A DNA stretch of 64,000 nucleotides. Source: Bradyrhizobium sp. 164 (GTDB taxonomy: Bacteria > Pseudomonadota > Alphaproteobacteria > Rhizobiales > Xanthobacteraceae). The notes under the pieces are model-generated. The model ran no database searches. It had not been told where the DNA came from and worked only from the letters and a program-made list of their open reading frames with translations. Positions 27,848 through 37,392 of the stretch are shown here, in pieces (the stretch's first letter is position 1; each line of letters begins with the position of its first letter). The position numbers and the translations under genes are program-made. Location of the stretch: NCBI RefSeq assembly GCF_023073715.1, contig NZ_JADPKA010000066.1, positions 1 to 64,000 of the forward strand, written 5' to 3'.

Positions 27848-29440
27848 CTAATAACCCAGCGCGCAGCCATCCTTCCGATGGTCGGAGCCGCCGACCAGCA
27901 CGCCTTGTTGCCAGTCAATCCCAATGGCCTGGGCCCCGCCTATCGGCCAGCGCGGCGGCTGCACTCTGAGACCCCGCTCGCCGAACGCCTCGACAATCGA
28001 ACCGCGAAGAACTTCCTCCGCCTCGACAATAATTCCACCGGGCAATGGAAACAGCCGCGGTTCGTCCATCGCGGACTGCAGATCGAGTCCGTACTCGTAC
28101 AGCCTGGCCAGGAAGTGGGCATGACCCATCGCCTGGTAATGCCCGCCCATCACGCCGAATACCATCGAAGGTCGGCCACCTTCATACACCATGCCGGGAA
28201 TGATCGTGTGCAGCGGACGTTTGCGGGGCCCAATACAGTTGGGATGTCCCGGATCGATCACAAAGCTCTGCGCGCGATTGTGGAACAGAACGCCGGTCGT
28301 CGGCTCCATCAAGCCGGCCCCGTATGGATGGAAAAGAGAGTTGATGAAGCTGACGGCGTTTCGGTCCTTGTCGACAGTGCAGATATAGACCGTATCGCTG
28401 TGCTCGGTGCCCGAGAACGGCGGCATTTCTTCGATCGCCTTGCCCAAGTCGATCTTTGCGGCCAGGGATGACGCGAGATCGTCGGACAGCAAATAATCCA
28501 CAGGCACGGTTGCCATCGCGGGATCCGCCAGCAACCGGTCGCGCGCCGCATACGCCAGGCGCGTCGCCTCCACCTCGATATAGAGGTTATCGACATCTCG
28601 CGGCGAGCCGGATCGGTCGAACCGGGAGAGGATCTTCATGATCATGAGAGCGATGATGCCCTGCCCGTTCGGGCCGCATTCGTAGACTGTGCGGCCGCGA
28701 TAATCGATGGAGATCGGATCGGTGTACTCCCCCTTCGCCGATGCGAAGTCGGCGCTTGTGTGGAGACCGCCCTTGTCCGCCAAGAAGCCGGCGAGCGCGG
28801 CGCCGACGTCGCCGTCGTAGAAAGCCCGCGCTCCTTCGCGGCCGATCAGCTCAAGCGTGTCAGCAAGCCTCTCCTGGCTCTGGACGGAGCCGGCTTTCGG
28901 CGCATCGCCAGATATCAGAAATGTCTCTCGACAACCGATGTCCGCGCCAAGCAAGTTGGTCTGGTTAGCGAGATCGAACGCGACGCGCGGCGTGAGAACG
29001 TAACCACGGCGAGCTATCTCCACGGCAGGGGCGAGGATCTCGCCGAACGGAAGGCGGCCATGGTTTTTTGCGAGCGTCGCCCACGCCTCTACCGCACCAG
29101 GAACCGTCACCGCGTGCGGTGTCTGCCGGTCGATGCTCCGGATACCATGCCGGACATACCACGCTGCTTCGGCCGCCGCCGGCGTTCTTCCGGAGCCGTT
29201 ATAAGACATTGGCTTTGCACTTCCTGGGAGAGAGAACAGCGCGAAACAGTCGCCGCCGATACCCGTCGATCCGGCCTCAACGACGCATTGCACCGCGCAG
29301 GCTGCGATCGCGGCGTCCATGGCGTTGCCGCCCGCCTTCATGATCTCGAGCGCCGTCAACGTCGAGACCGGATGGGACGTCGCTGCCATCCCGTCCTTCG
29401 CATAGGCCAAGGACCGTCCGGGAACTTCGAAATTTCGCAT
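27848..29440 (-). CDS. Gamma-glutamyltransferase family protein
   Basis: A 530-aa Ntn-hydrolase that self-cleaves to large and small subunits. The nucleophile is probably T350 in DTVYICTVD, in register with the TTHxSVVD motif of GGT although the flanking residues differ. N-terminal blocks ATSHPVSTLTALEIMKAGGNAMDAA and GGDCFALF are typical. I see no signal peptide, so it may act in the cytoplasm, as in acylase-like relatives. It is the last gene of the peptide-type operon and could free amino acids from gamma-glutamyl or N-acyl derivatives brought in by the Dpp transporter. Confidence 0.9.
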   Translation of the reverse strand: MRNFEVPGRSLAYAKDGMAATSHPVSTLTALEIMKAGGNAMDAAIAACAVQCVVEAGSTGIGGDCFALFSLPGSAKPMSYNGSGRTPAAAEAAWYVRHGIRSIDRQTPHAVTVPGAVEAWATLAKNHGRLPFGEILAPAVEIARRGYVLTPRVAFDLANQTNLLGADIGCRETFLISGDAPKAGSVQSQERLADTLELIGREGARAFYDGDVGAALAGFLADKGGLHTSADFASAKGEYTDPISIDYRGRTVYECGPNGQGIIALMIMKILSRFDRSGSPRDVDNLYIEVEATRLAYAARDRLLADPAMATVPVDYLLSDDLASSLAAKIDLGKAIEEMPPFSGTEHSDTVYICTVDKDRNAVSFINSLFHPYGAGLMEPTTGVLFHNRAQSFVIDPGHPNCIGPRKRPLHTIIPGMVYEGGRPSMVFGVMGGHYQAMGHAHFLARLYEYGLDLQSAMDEPRLFPLPGGIIVEAEEVLRGSIVEAFGERGLRVQPPRWPIGGAQAIGIDWQQGVLVGGSDHRKDGCALGY

Positions 29441-29521
29441 CGTTGAGATCCTTGTATGGTGAAAGCGGCAAAGGTCGGCGAGGCTGGAGCTGCTCGGGGC
29501 CCCAGCGATCGCTTTTGAAAG

Positions 29522-30913
29522 TCAGGCCGCGGCGGCAGGACGGCCCGCCTGCAGCCAGGCGTACGTCTCGTCGAGAGCAAGCCGGGCGCGGGAATACATG
29601 TCCGCGATCTCCGACTTGGTAATGATCATCGGAGGGCAGAAGTTGACGGTATCGCCGAGCGCCCGCGTGATCAGGCCATGCTTGAGGGCGCGCTCTCCCA
29701 CTTGGGCAGCGATACCCCAGGACGGATCGAACACCTCTTTCGTCTGCTTGTTGCTGACGAGCTCCAGCGCCCCGATCAGACCGATGCCCCGCGCGTTCCC
29801 GACCAGAGGATGGTCCGCAAAGGAATGCAGACCCGCCTGGAAATCGCCCATGATCGAGCGGACATAGTTCACGATGTCCCGCTCCTCATAGATTTTGAGA
29901 GTCTCAAGGGCGACCGCGGTCGCGACGGGATGGCCGCCATAGGTGAAGCCGTGACCAAAAGTGCCGATCCTGCCGCTTGCTTCGCGGATCGCCGCATAGA
30001 CCTTCTCATTGATCATCACAGCCGCGATCGGCTGGTATGCAGCCGAAAGCTGCTTCGCCATGGTGATGATATCGGGCTTCATAGCGAAGGTCTCGGACCC
30101 GAACATGTTGCCGGTACGGGCAAAGCCGCAGATGACCTCGTCGGCAATCAGCAATATCTCGTACTTGCGCAGAACCGCCTGGATCTTCTCGTAATAGGTC
30201 GGCGGCGGAACGATGCAGCCGCCGGAAGCCATCAAGGGCTCGGCGAAGAATGCCGCGATCGTATCGGGTCCTTCTTTCTGGATGAGCTGATCAAGTGCAT
30301 CGGCGCACCGCGTCGCGAAGTCTTCCGGGCTCTCTCCAGGTTCTGCATAGCGGTAGTGGAGCGGGCATTCGGTATGCAAAATGCCCTTGATCGGCAGGTC
30401 GAAATCGCGGTGGTTGTTGAGGAGGCCCGTGAGGCTTGCCGAGGCAATGGTCACGCCGTGATAAGCGCGCATCCGCGAGATGATCTTCTTCTTGCCAGGC
30501 TTTCCGATCGCGTTGTGATAGTACCAGGCCATCTTGATCGCCGTGTCATTGGCTTCCGATCCGGAGCTGGCGAAGAACACCTTGCTCATCGGCACGGGGG
30601 CGAGATCAACCAGTCGCTCAGCAAGTTCAACGGCAGTGTCGTGCGACTTGCCGCCAAAGCTGTGATAGAATGGAAGCTTCTGCATCTGTCGGTACGCCGC
30701 CTCGACAAGGCGCTGCTCACTGAAGCCGAGCGAGGCGCAGAACAGTCCGCCGAGCCCTTCTATGTACCGATTTCCTTCGTTGTCGACGACGTAGATGCCA
30801 TCGCCGCTTTCGATCATCATGGGTCCCGTCCTCTCGTGGACGACGGCGTTGGTATAAGGGTGCAACATGCGAGCGACGTCGCGCGCTTCGATCGAATTCG
30901 GACGAATGGTCAT
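29522..30913 (-). CDS. Class III (omega-amino acid) aminotransferase
   Basis: A 463-aa PLP enzyme of fold type I. The PLP lysine is K287 (TMAKQLSAAY), the pyridine-nitrogen Asp is D258 (IADEVICGF) and the SSGSEANDTAIKMAWYY phosphate-binding region is intact. Relatives transfer amino groups from omega-amino acids or polyamine-derived amines to pyruvate or 2-oxoglutarate. It lies between the ABC ATPase and gamma-glutamyltransferase genes on the same strand, pointing to transamination of the amine released by the hydrolases. Confidence 0.93.
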   Translation of the reverse strand: MTIRPNSIEARDVARMLHPYTNAVVHERTGPMMIESGDGIYVVDNEGNRYIEGLGGLFCASLGFSEQRLVEAAYRQMQKLPFYHSFGGKSHDTAVELAERLVDLAPVPMSKVFFASSGSEANDTAIKMAWYYHNAIGKPGKKKIISRMRAYHGVTIASASLTGLLNNHRDFDLPIKGILHTECPLHYRYAEPGESPEDFATRCADALDQLIQKEGPDTIAAFFAEPLMASGGCIVPPPTYYEKIQAVLRKYEILLIADEVICGFARTGNMFGSETFAMKPDIITMAKQLSAAYQPIAAVMINEKVYAAIREASGRIGTFGHGFTYGGHPVATAVALETLKIYEERDIVNYVRSIMGDFQAGLHSFADHPLVGNARGIGLIGALELVSNKQTKEVFDPSWGIAAQVGERALKHGLITRALGDTVNFCPPMIITKSEIADMYSRARLALDETYAWLQAGRPAAAA

Positions 30914-31024
30914 TCCTCGGCTCTCCTCGATGATCGGGCTGCCCGGCGACGATTCCGTTGCCGATGGTGCCGAACTGCTCGCTTCCGTGAAAGTGGTATC
31001 AATGTATGGGAGACGATATGATCT

Positions 31025-32629
31025 TCATGATGTCTCCATGGCCGAACCAACGACGCTGCCGGCTGCCAGGCCCGGCACCGAGGCGATCAACATTCGTGTG
31101 TAGGGGTGCTGCGGGTTGGACAGCAGCTCCCGTGCAGGTGCTTCCTCGACGATCTCTCCGAGCTTCATCACCGCGATGCGGTCGCAGATTTGTGCCGCAA
31201 CCCTCATGTCATGAGTGATGAACAGCATGGACAGACCGAGCTTGTCGCGAAGACCCTCGAGCAGATCGAGTATTTGCGCTTGCACCGATACGTCGAGAGC
31301 CGAGACCGGCTCATCAGCGATCAGCAGCTCTGCGTTCATGGCGAGGGCCCGGGCGATACCGATCCGCTGACGCTGCCCTCCACTGAACTCATGGGGCCAG
31401 CGGACGACTGCCGACGGATCGAGCCCGACGAGCTGCAGCTTTTCCCGAGCGATGGCCCTCGCTTCTGCTGCACTCGTTCCGTGCGCGATCGGGCCATCTG
31501 AGATGATGTCACCGACCGTGCGCCGTGGATCGAGCGACTCGAATGGGTCCTGGAACAGGAACTGGATGCGCTTGCGGAATGGCTTCCACTGCTTGCGGGA
31601 TAAGGACCGGAGGTCAGTACCCTCGAATCTGATCTCGCCGCTATCCGGAGTGACCAAGTTAACAATGGTCCTCGCGAGTGTCGACTTGCCCGAGCCGCTC
31701 TCGCCGACGAGCCCGATGGTCTCGCCCTTCCGCAGATCGAGGCTGATATCGTTGAGCGCAGCCACCTCCTTGCTGCCGCGCCAATAAGTCTTGCGCAGGC
31801 CGGACGCTTGGAGGATAGCTCTGTCGGCCCGCGGTCGCGGCGCATCCATGTTCGGTCGTGGGACGGCGGCGAGCAATTTCTTCGTGTAGTCGTGCAATGG
31901 CCGCTCGAGGACGTCGTCGGCGCTGCCGTGCTCCACCAGCTCACCGTCCTTCATGACAATCACGCGGTCGGCGATTTCCCGCACCACGCCGAAGTCGTGC
32001 GTGATGAACAGCACTCCGGTATTCCGCCTCCGCTGGATATCGCGAATGAGCTTCAGAATCTGAGCCTGCGTGGTGACGTCGAGGGCGGTTGTCGGCTCGT
32101 CCGCAATCAGCAGCGAGGGCTCGAGCGCGATCGCCATTGCAATCACAACGCGCTGCCGTTGGCCGCCAGACAGCATATGAGGATACACGCGCACCAGCAC
32201 TTCCGGGTCGGGCAGATTGACCGCCCGGAGCAGATCGGCCACCCGCTCCTGGCTGCACGCTATGCCATGGACTTGGAACACCTCCGCGATCTGATCACCA
32301 ATCCGCATCAAGGGATTGAGCGCCGCCATAGGCTCCTGGAACACCATTCCCATCCGGGAGCCGCGCAAGATTCGTAGTTGCGCCGGGGTTTGGTTCAGAA
32401 GGTCGATCCCCTGCAGCTCGATCCGTCCACCTAGGACCGGCAGCTCCTTCGAAAGCAGCCCCATGATCGAATTGGCGATCATCGACTTGCCGGAGCCACT
32501 TTCGCCGACAACGCAAAGAATCTCACCCTCTCCCAGCGAAAAGCTGACCTTGGACACAGCTTGCGCACGGTCGGCATACGCCGGAAGGCCGATCGACAGT
32601 TGTTCGACAGCCAAGAGCTTACAGGTCAT
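31025..32629 (-). CDS. Dipeptide-type ABC transporter ATPase, DppD-DppF fusion
   Basis: A 534-aa protein with two full ATPase domains, each with a Walker A of the form GESGSGKS, an LSGGQ-type signature (MLSGGQRQR; EFSGGQRQR) and a Walker B (LLIADEP). Each domain carries the oligopeptide transporter C-terminal extension. The ATG at 32629 overlaps the permease stop in ATGA, so I prefer it to the in-frame Met at 32665. Fusion of DppD and DppF is common in Rhizobiales. It powers uptake by DppB and DppC encoded upstream. Confidence 0.92.
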   Translation of the reverse strand: MTCKLLAVEQLSIGLPAYADRAQAVSKVSFSLGEGEILCVVGESGSGKSMIANSIMGLLSKELPVLGGRIELQGIDLLNQTPAQLRILRGSRMGMVFQEPMAALNPLMRIGDQIAEVFQVHGIACSQERVADLLRAVNLPDPEVLVRVYPHMLSGGQRQRVVIAMAIALEPSLLIADEPTTALDVTTQAQILKLIRDIQRRRNTGVLFITHDFGVVREIADRVIVMKDGELVEHGSADDVLERPLHDYTKKLLAAVPRPNMDAPRPRADRAILQASGLRKTYWRGSKEVAALNDISLDLRKGETIGLVGESGSGKSTLARTIVNLVTPDSGEIRFEGTDLRSLSRKQWKPFRKRIQFLFQDPFESLDPRRTVGDIISDGPIAHGTSAAEARAIAREKLQLVGLDPSAVVRWPHEFSGGQRQRIGIARALAMNAELLIADEPVSALDVSVQAQILDLLEGLRDKLGLSMLFITHDMRVAAQICDRIAVMKLGEIVEEAPARELLSNPQHPYTRMLIASVPGLAAGSVVGSAMETS

Positions 32630-33456
32630 GGCAGATCCCGCTTCGACAGGCGCGGATTCAGCCATGTCTGAAGACCTTCACCGAGGAGATTAAGACCGAG
32701 CACCGTTATGACGATAGCCACACCGGGAAGGACGCTGATCCACCAGCCGATCCGGATCACGCTACGTCCCGACCCGACCAGAAATCCCCAGGACATCCAG
32801 TTCGCATCGCCGAGCCCAAGAAAGGACAGCGCGGACTCGGTAAGAACCGCATTGGCGACCATGAGGCTGCCCAGGACGATCACGGGCGGTAGAGCGTTGG
32901 GGAGGAGCGTTTGCCAGACAATGCGGAAATGGGAAACGCCGAGGACTTCCGCCGCCTGGACGAACTCTCTCTTTCGCAACGAGAGGAATTCGGCCCGCAC
33001 AACCCGAGCGACAGGCGGCCAGGATACCAGGGCAATCGCCGTTATGATGGAGAAGATGCTCGGCCGGAATATCGCAACGAGAAGAATCGCGAGCAGGAAA
33101 CTCGGGATCGTTTGGAAAAACTCGGCGAACCGCATGACTGCATCGTCCACACGTCCGCCGACATAACCCGCAAGCGCCCCGAGGCTGATCCCGATCCCGA
33201 GCGAGGCCAGAGTTGAGACACCGCCAATCAGCAGCGACACCCAGGTCCCGTGTGCCAGCCCGGCGGCGATGTCCCGGCCGAGCGCATCGGAGCCCAGAAT
33301 GAAACCAGGGCTGCCAGGCGGCTCGAAAGGTGCTCCCCGCATCTCCCATGGAGAGAACGGGAACAGAATAGGTGCAGCGATGGCCAGGCAGATCACCGCC
33401 AGAATGATCGAGGCCCCGATGACCATTCGAGGATAGCGCCTGATAAAGGATCTCAT
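32626..33456 (-). CDS. Dipeptide-type ABC transporter permease (DppC-like)
   Basis: A 276-aa inner-membrane protein with about six helices, an early DALGRDIAAGLAHGTWVSLLIG block and the coupling region around AAEVLGVSHFRIVWQTLLPNALPP, both typical of DppC/OppC. Both ends overlap neighbours by 4 bp. It forms the channel with the DppB-like protein. Confidence 0.92.
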   Translation of the reverse strand: MRSFIRRYPRMVIGASIILAVICLAIAAPILFPFSPWEMRGAPFEPPGSPGFILGSDALGRDIAAGLAHGTWVSLLIGGVSTLASLGIGISLGALAGYVGGRVDDAVMRFAEFFQTIPSFLLAILLVAIFRPSIFSIITAIALVSWPPVARVVRAEFLSLRKREFVQAAEVLGVSHFRIVWQTLLPNALPPVIVLGSLMVANAVLTESALSFLGLGDANWMSWGFLVGSGRSVIRIGWWISVLPGVAIVITVLGLNLLGEGLQTWLNPRLSKRDLP

Positions 33457-34445
33457 AGCGCCTGAACTCGCGGGTCGAAGGCAAGGTAGACGAGGTCGGT
33501 CAGGAGATTGAAGGTCAAGACAACGACCGATGTGCAGAGAAAGATGCCGAGAAGGAGGTCATAGTCGCGCGCGAGCAGGGCCTCGAACGCAAGGCTGCCG
33601 ATCCCAGGCCAGGCGAACACTGTCTCGACAAGGATGGACCCACCGACCAGATGGCCGGCCTGGATTCCAGCCAGCGTGATCACGGGCAGCAGCGCGTTCC
33701 GGAGCATATGAACCCACCTGATCCGAGTCTCGGAGGCGCCTTTGGCGCGCGCAGTCTTAATGAAAGGATAGCTCGACACCTCCACCATAGAGGCACGCGT
33801 CAGGCGCACGTAAACAGCCGAATAGAATACGGCGAGCGTAATCACGGGGAGAACGGCGTGCCGGGCGATGTCTGTGGCGCGCGCAATGCCCTGGAGGGGC
33901 ATATCGACCGTCTCCATTCCGAACGTAGGGAGCCAATTGAGCCAGACGCCGAAGACGAGTACCAGCACGATACCGACCAGAAAGAGCGGGGTTGCATAGA
34001 AGAACAGCGAGCCGCCCATGATGAGCGTATCGGCTATGCCGCCTGGCTTACGGGCGGCCCGGACCCCGAGTGCGACGCCGCTGGCCAGCGCGATCAGGAA
34101 CGCAGTCCCGGTCAGCAGTAACGTCGCCGGCAGCCGTTCGAAGATCACGGTGAGAATCGGCCGCTGGAGACGATGCGAGACCCCGAGGTCCAACGTGAGA
34201 ACGCGTTCGATGTAGATCCAGAGCTGCAAGGGCAACGGCTTGTCGAGGCCGAATTGCTCGCGCAATTGCCGCATGAATTCGGCATCGGCCTGTCCCGACT
34301 GGCCGGCGATCGCGCTCGCCGGATCGCCTGGTGCGGCATGAATGAGCAGGAAGTTGACGACGACGATGGCCAGGACCATCGCCGCCATCTTCAGCACCCG
34401 CCATCCGATCAGGCGGGGCATTGCCTGAAGACGATTCGAACTCAT
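33453..34445 (-). CDS. Dipeptide-type ABC transporter permease (DppB-like)
   Basis: A 330-aa inner-membrane protein of typical DppB length, with the N-terminal helix and periplasmic loop (HAAPGDPASAIAG), RLTRASMVEV and the coupling segment ARAKGASETRIRWVHMLRNALLPV. It overlaps the binding-protein and DppC-like genes by 4 bp each, indicating tightly coupled expression. Confidence 0.92.
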   Translation of the reverse strand: MSSNRLQAMPRLIGWRVLKMAAMVLAIVVVNFLLIHAAPGDPASAIAGQSGQADAEFMRQLREQFGLDKPLPLQLWIYIERVLTLDLGVSHRLQRPILTVIFERLPATLLLTGTAFLIALASGVALGVRAARKPGGIADTLIMGGSLFFYATPLFLVGIVLVLVFGVWLNWLPTFGMETVDMPLQGIARATDIARHAVLPVITLAVFYSAVYVRLTRASMVEVSSYPFIKTARAKGASETRIRWVHMLRNALLPVITLAGIQAGHLVGGSILVETVFAWPGIGSLAFEALLARDYDLLLGIFLCTSVVVLTFNLLTDLVYLAFDPRVQAL

Positions 34446-36088
34446 GCGAGGAAGACGTCGTCGAAGTCATCGGCAATGCCCATCGCCGTCGTGACCGTAT
34501 TGTTGAGCCTCTTCGCGTAATAGGTCGGGAAACTCATCTGTAGCAGATAGATGTAAGGCATGTCGTCGACCGCGATGCGCTGAAATTCCGACAGTAGTTT
34601 CTGGCGTTCGACGGGATCGATGGCATACCGTGACTTGGCGAGGAGTTCGTCAACCCGCGGGTTGCTGTAACCACCGACGTTGTTGAACGCGACGTTCTTG
34701 ATGTTCTCCGAGGTGAAATACTGCTCCATGCCGATGTTGGCATCACCGACCTGGTAGATGTAATTGATCGACGTCTCATAGTCCCATTTTGCCATCCGGG
34801 CCGAGTGGCTTCCCGCGTCTGTCGTTTCCATCGTCACGTTGATGCCGATCTTCTGCATCGAGGCGCGGAAATATTCAGACAGTCGCGTCCACACTTCGCC
34901 GTAGGGAAGTGGCAAATGGCGGATCGTGAACCGGACGCCGGAAGCGTCGGGCTTATGGCCGGCCTCATCCAGCAGCTTGTTGGCGGCAGCCAGATCGAAC
35001 GGAGGCAGCTTGACCGAAGCATCGTAAAATTTGGTCGTCTCGCACAGCGGACCCGTGGCGACCTTGCCGCTGCCGAACCAGAGCTTCTGCAGGATGAAGT
35101 TGCGATCGAGCGCCATACTCATGGCGCGCCGGACGCGGGCGTCATCCAGCGGCTTGACACGCTTGTTGATGTCGATCCACGCCAGCGGGCCGTAGTACTC
35201 CCATCCCTTCAGCGTGACGGACAAATTCGGTTGTGCCTGGAATCGCGGCAGATCGAAAGGCTCAATGTCGTTGCCGCCGGCCAGCTGGACCTGGCCTGAC
35301 TGCAAAGCGAGAGCGCGGCTCTGGCTGTCGGGGACAATGCGGTAGACGATCTCGTCGAGGTACGGCTGGTTCGGCTTCCAATATTCTTCGTTCCGGCGCA
35401 GCCTGATGAAGCTGCCCCGCTGCCACTCGACGAACTTGAACGGTCCAGTACCAACCGGCTTGGCATTGTTCGGATTGTTGCGCAGGTCGGCAACGTCATA
35501 GAGATGCTTGGGGACGATCATGAAGCCCGTCCCGCCAAAACCATACAGAAATGGCGCGAACGGCTCCTTCAGGGTGAAGACTACGGTGTGCGGATCCGGT
35601 GCCTCCGCCTTCTCGATCCGGGCGAAAATGATCCGCGCCCGCAGCGAGAGCGTCATCCAGAATTTCATCGCCGAGAAGATGACGTCGTCGGCCGTCATGG
35701 GCTGACCGTCGTGGAACTTGACGTTCTCTTGGAGGTGGAAGGTATAGACCTTCTTGTCGTCCGAGATCGTCCAGCTCTTCGCCAGCACCGGTTCGAAATC
35801 GAGTGTCGGCGTATAGGTGAAAAGCGGCTGGAAGATCTTGCTGACGGCGGTCAGAGTAGGCCCCTGGGCATTGACGCCGATCATGAGGACCGGAGGCTCG
35901 GGCGTCAGAAGGCTCGTCAGGGTGCCACCCCGCTTCGGTGTGATCCCCTGAGCGATCGCCTCGTCGATGCGCATTAGAAAAGGCGCGGTCGCGGCGGCGG
36001 CAACCCCTGCCTTCAACAACGCACGCCGCGACGGGCTTCGGTAGGAACGTACGTGGGTCGAGTCTCGCATGGGATCAAAATCACTCAC
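34442..36088 (-). CDS. Dipeptide-type ABC transporter substrate-binding protein
   Basis: A 548-aa SBP family 5 protein with a twin-arginine-like signal (SRRALLKAGVAAAAT) after a longer-than-usual N-terminal extension, and the standard block YTFHLQENVKFHDGQPMTADDVIFS. Family 5 proteins bind peptides, opines, gamma-glutamyl compounds or sugars. The associated deacylase, amidase and gamma-glutamyltransferase genes suggest an N-acylated or gamma-linked amino acid derivative. Confidence 0.92.
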   Translation of the reverse strand: MSDFDPMRDSTHVRSYRSPSRRALLKAGVAAAATAPFLMRIDEAIAQGITPKRGGTLTSLLTPEPPVLMIGVNAQGPTLTAVSKIFQPLFTYTPTLDFEPVLAKSWTISDDKKVYTFHLQENVKFHDGQPMTADDVIFSAMKFWMTLSLRARIIFARIEKAEAPDPHTVVFTLKEPFAPFLYGFGGTGFMIVPKHLYDVADLRNNPNNAKPVGTGPFKFVEWQRGSFIRLRRNEEYWKPNQPYLDEIVYRIVPDSQSRALALQSGQVQLAGGNDIEPFDLPRFQAQPNLSVTLKGWEYYGPLAWIDINKRVKPLDDARVRRAMSMALDRNFILQKLWFGSGKVATGPLCETTKFYDASVKLPPFDLAAANKLLDEAGHKPDASGVRFTIRHLPLPYGEVWTRLSEYFRASMQKIGINVTMETTDAGSHSARMAKWDYETSINYIYQVGDANIGMEQYFTSENIKNVAFNNVGGYSNPRVDELLAKSRYAIDPVERQKLLSEFQRIAVDDMPYIYLLQMSFPTYYAKRLNNTVTTAMGIADDFDDVFLA

Positions 36089-36153
36089 GTCACTGCCTCC
36101 TCACCCTCTATGATCGGATATCGGCCAACCGTGGCCAACGACGAACGACCGCA

Positions 36154-37392
36154 TCAATCGCTCGGACGCTGTGCGCGCGCGAGTGCCATGTTGGCTAAAA
36201 CGTCGGCGCCCGCCTTCGCATGTTCCGGCTCGCACCATTCGAACTCGCTGTGCGATATGCCGTCCCGACAGGGCACGAAGATCAGCGAAGTCGGGCACAC
36301 GACGTGCATGTTCAGCGCATCGTGCGCAGTCCACGTTGGTAACCGCATGGACGAATAGCCAAGATCGCCGGAAATGCGCTCTGCCAGCTCCACGAGCTCT
36401 ATTGGAAAATCGAACTTGTGGCGCTGCGGGTTGCGCGAGAATGATACAGCCAGTTGGGCTTCCTTGCCCACCTTGGTGACCGCCTGCTCGATCATGTCGA
36501 GGATACGGTCGCGTCCCTCCGGCTCGGCGTGAACGGCCAAAAATTGCAACACCGCTTTGTGTGGAATGTTGATCCGGTTGTTCGGTAGGATGTCGATTAC
36601 GGTCGCGCTCGCCATACCGTGCGGCTCCTGCGCCATCCCGATCTGTTCGATTGCTTCAACGATCCTTGCGGCACCGACCAGAGCGTTGCGCCGTTTAGAC
36701 ATTCTGGTCGTCTGCGAGTGACCGTTCTCGCCGAGGATTTCGATGATGCCGCCGCCTTGGCATGACGTGTGGGTTACCGCGCCGATCGTGACATTCGAGG
36801 CTTCCAGCACGGGACCCTGTTCGATATGCACTTCGATATAGCTGTCGACCAGTCGCTGCCCGACCTCGACCTCGCCCGCATAACCGATACGTTTCAGTTC
36901 GTCGCCCATCAGAATGCCGGCGCGATCCCTGGTTTGCAGCAATGTTTCCAGCGTTGTGCGCCCCGCAAAGAGATTGGAGCCGACGACGCCGGGCGGAAAC
37001 CGCGCCCCTTCCTCATTGGTCCAGTTCACGACCTCGATCGCGCGCCGCGTCCTGATAGCGGCACGATCGAGGGTGCGCACGGCCTCGAGTCCGGCCAGCA
37101 CGCCAAGCACGCCGTCGAACCTGCCTCCGGGAGCCTGGGTGTCGAGATGGCTGCCCAGCATGACAGGTGGCAGCTTCGGATCCTGCCCTTCCCTGCGCGC
37201 GAAAATGTTGCCGATCTTGTCCACACTGACGGCCAGCCCGGCCTCCTTCGCCCAGTGGACGAAGAGGTTGCGGCCGTCGCGATCGGCGTCGGACAACGCA
37301 GTCCGGTACGAACCGCCATTGGCCGTCGCTCCGATGGCGGCCATCGTCATCAGGTCGGACCATAACCGCTCGCCGTCTATCCTAACCATCAT
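36154..37392 (-). CDS. M20-type amidase, hydantoinase/carbamoylase family
   Basis: A 412-aa dinuclear zinc hydrolase of the N-carbamoyl-L-amino acid amidohydrolase/allantoate amidohydrolase group. Visible ligands are H82 (GSHLDT), D93 (GRFDGVLG), the acidic pair in NEEGARF (E127/E128) and the C-terminal His in RDGISHSEFEW. The dimer-domain block YIEVHIEQGPVLE is present. The ATG at 37392 forms an ATGA overlap with the upstream deacylase stop. It probably hydrolyses an N-carbamoyl or N-acyl amino acid taken up by the adjacent Dpp system. Confidence 0.92.
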   Translation of the reverse strand: MMVRIDGERLWSDLMTMAAIGATANGGSYRTALSDADRDGRNLFVHWAKEAGLAVSVDKIGNIFARREGQDPKLPPVMLGSHLDTQAPGGRFDGVLGVLAGLEAVRTLDRAAIRTRRAIEVVNWTNEEGARFPPGVVGSNLFAGRTTLETLLQTRDRAGILMGDELKRIGYAGEVEVGQRLVDSYIEVHIEQGPVLEASNVTIGAVTHTSCQGGGIIEILGENGHSQTTRMSKRRNALVGAARIVEAIEQIGMAQEPHGMASATVIDILPNNRINIPHKAVLQFLAVHAEPEGRDRILDMIEQAVTKVGKEAQLAVSFSRNPQRHKFDFPIELVELAERISGDLGYSSMRLPTWTAHDALNMHVVCPTSLIFVPCRDGISHSEFEWCEPEHAKAGADVLANMALARAQRPSD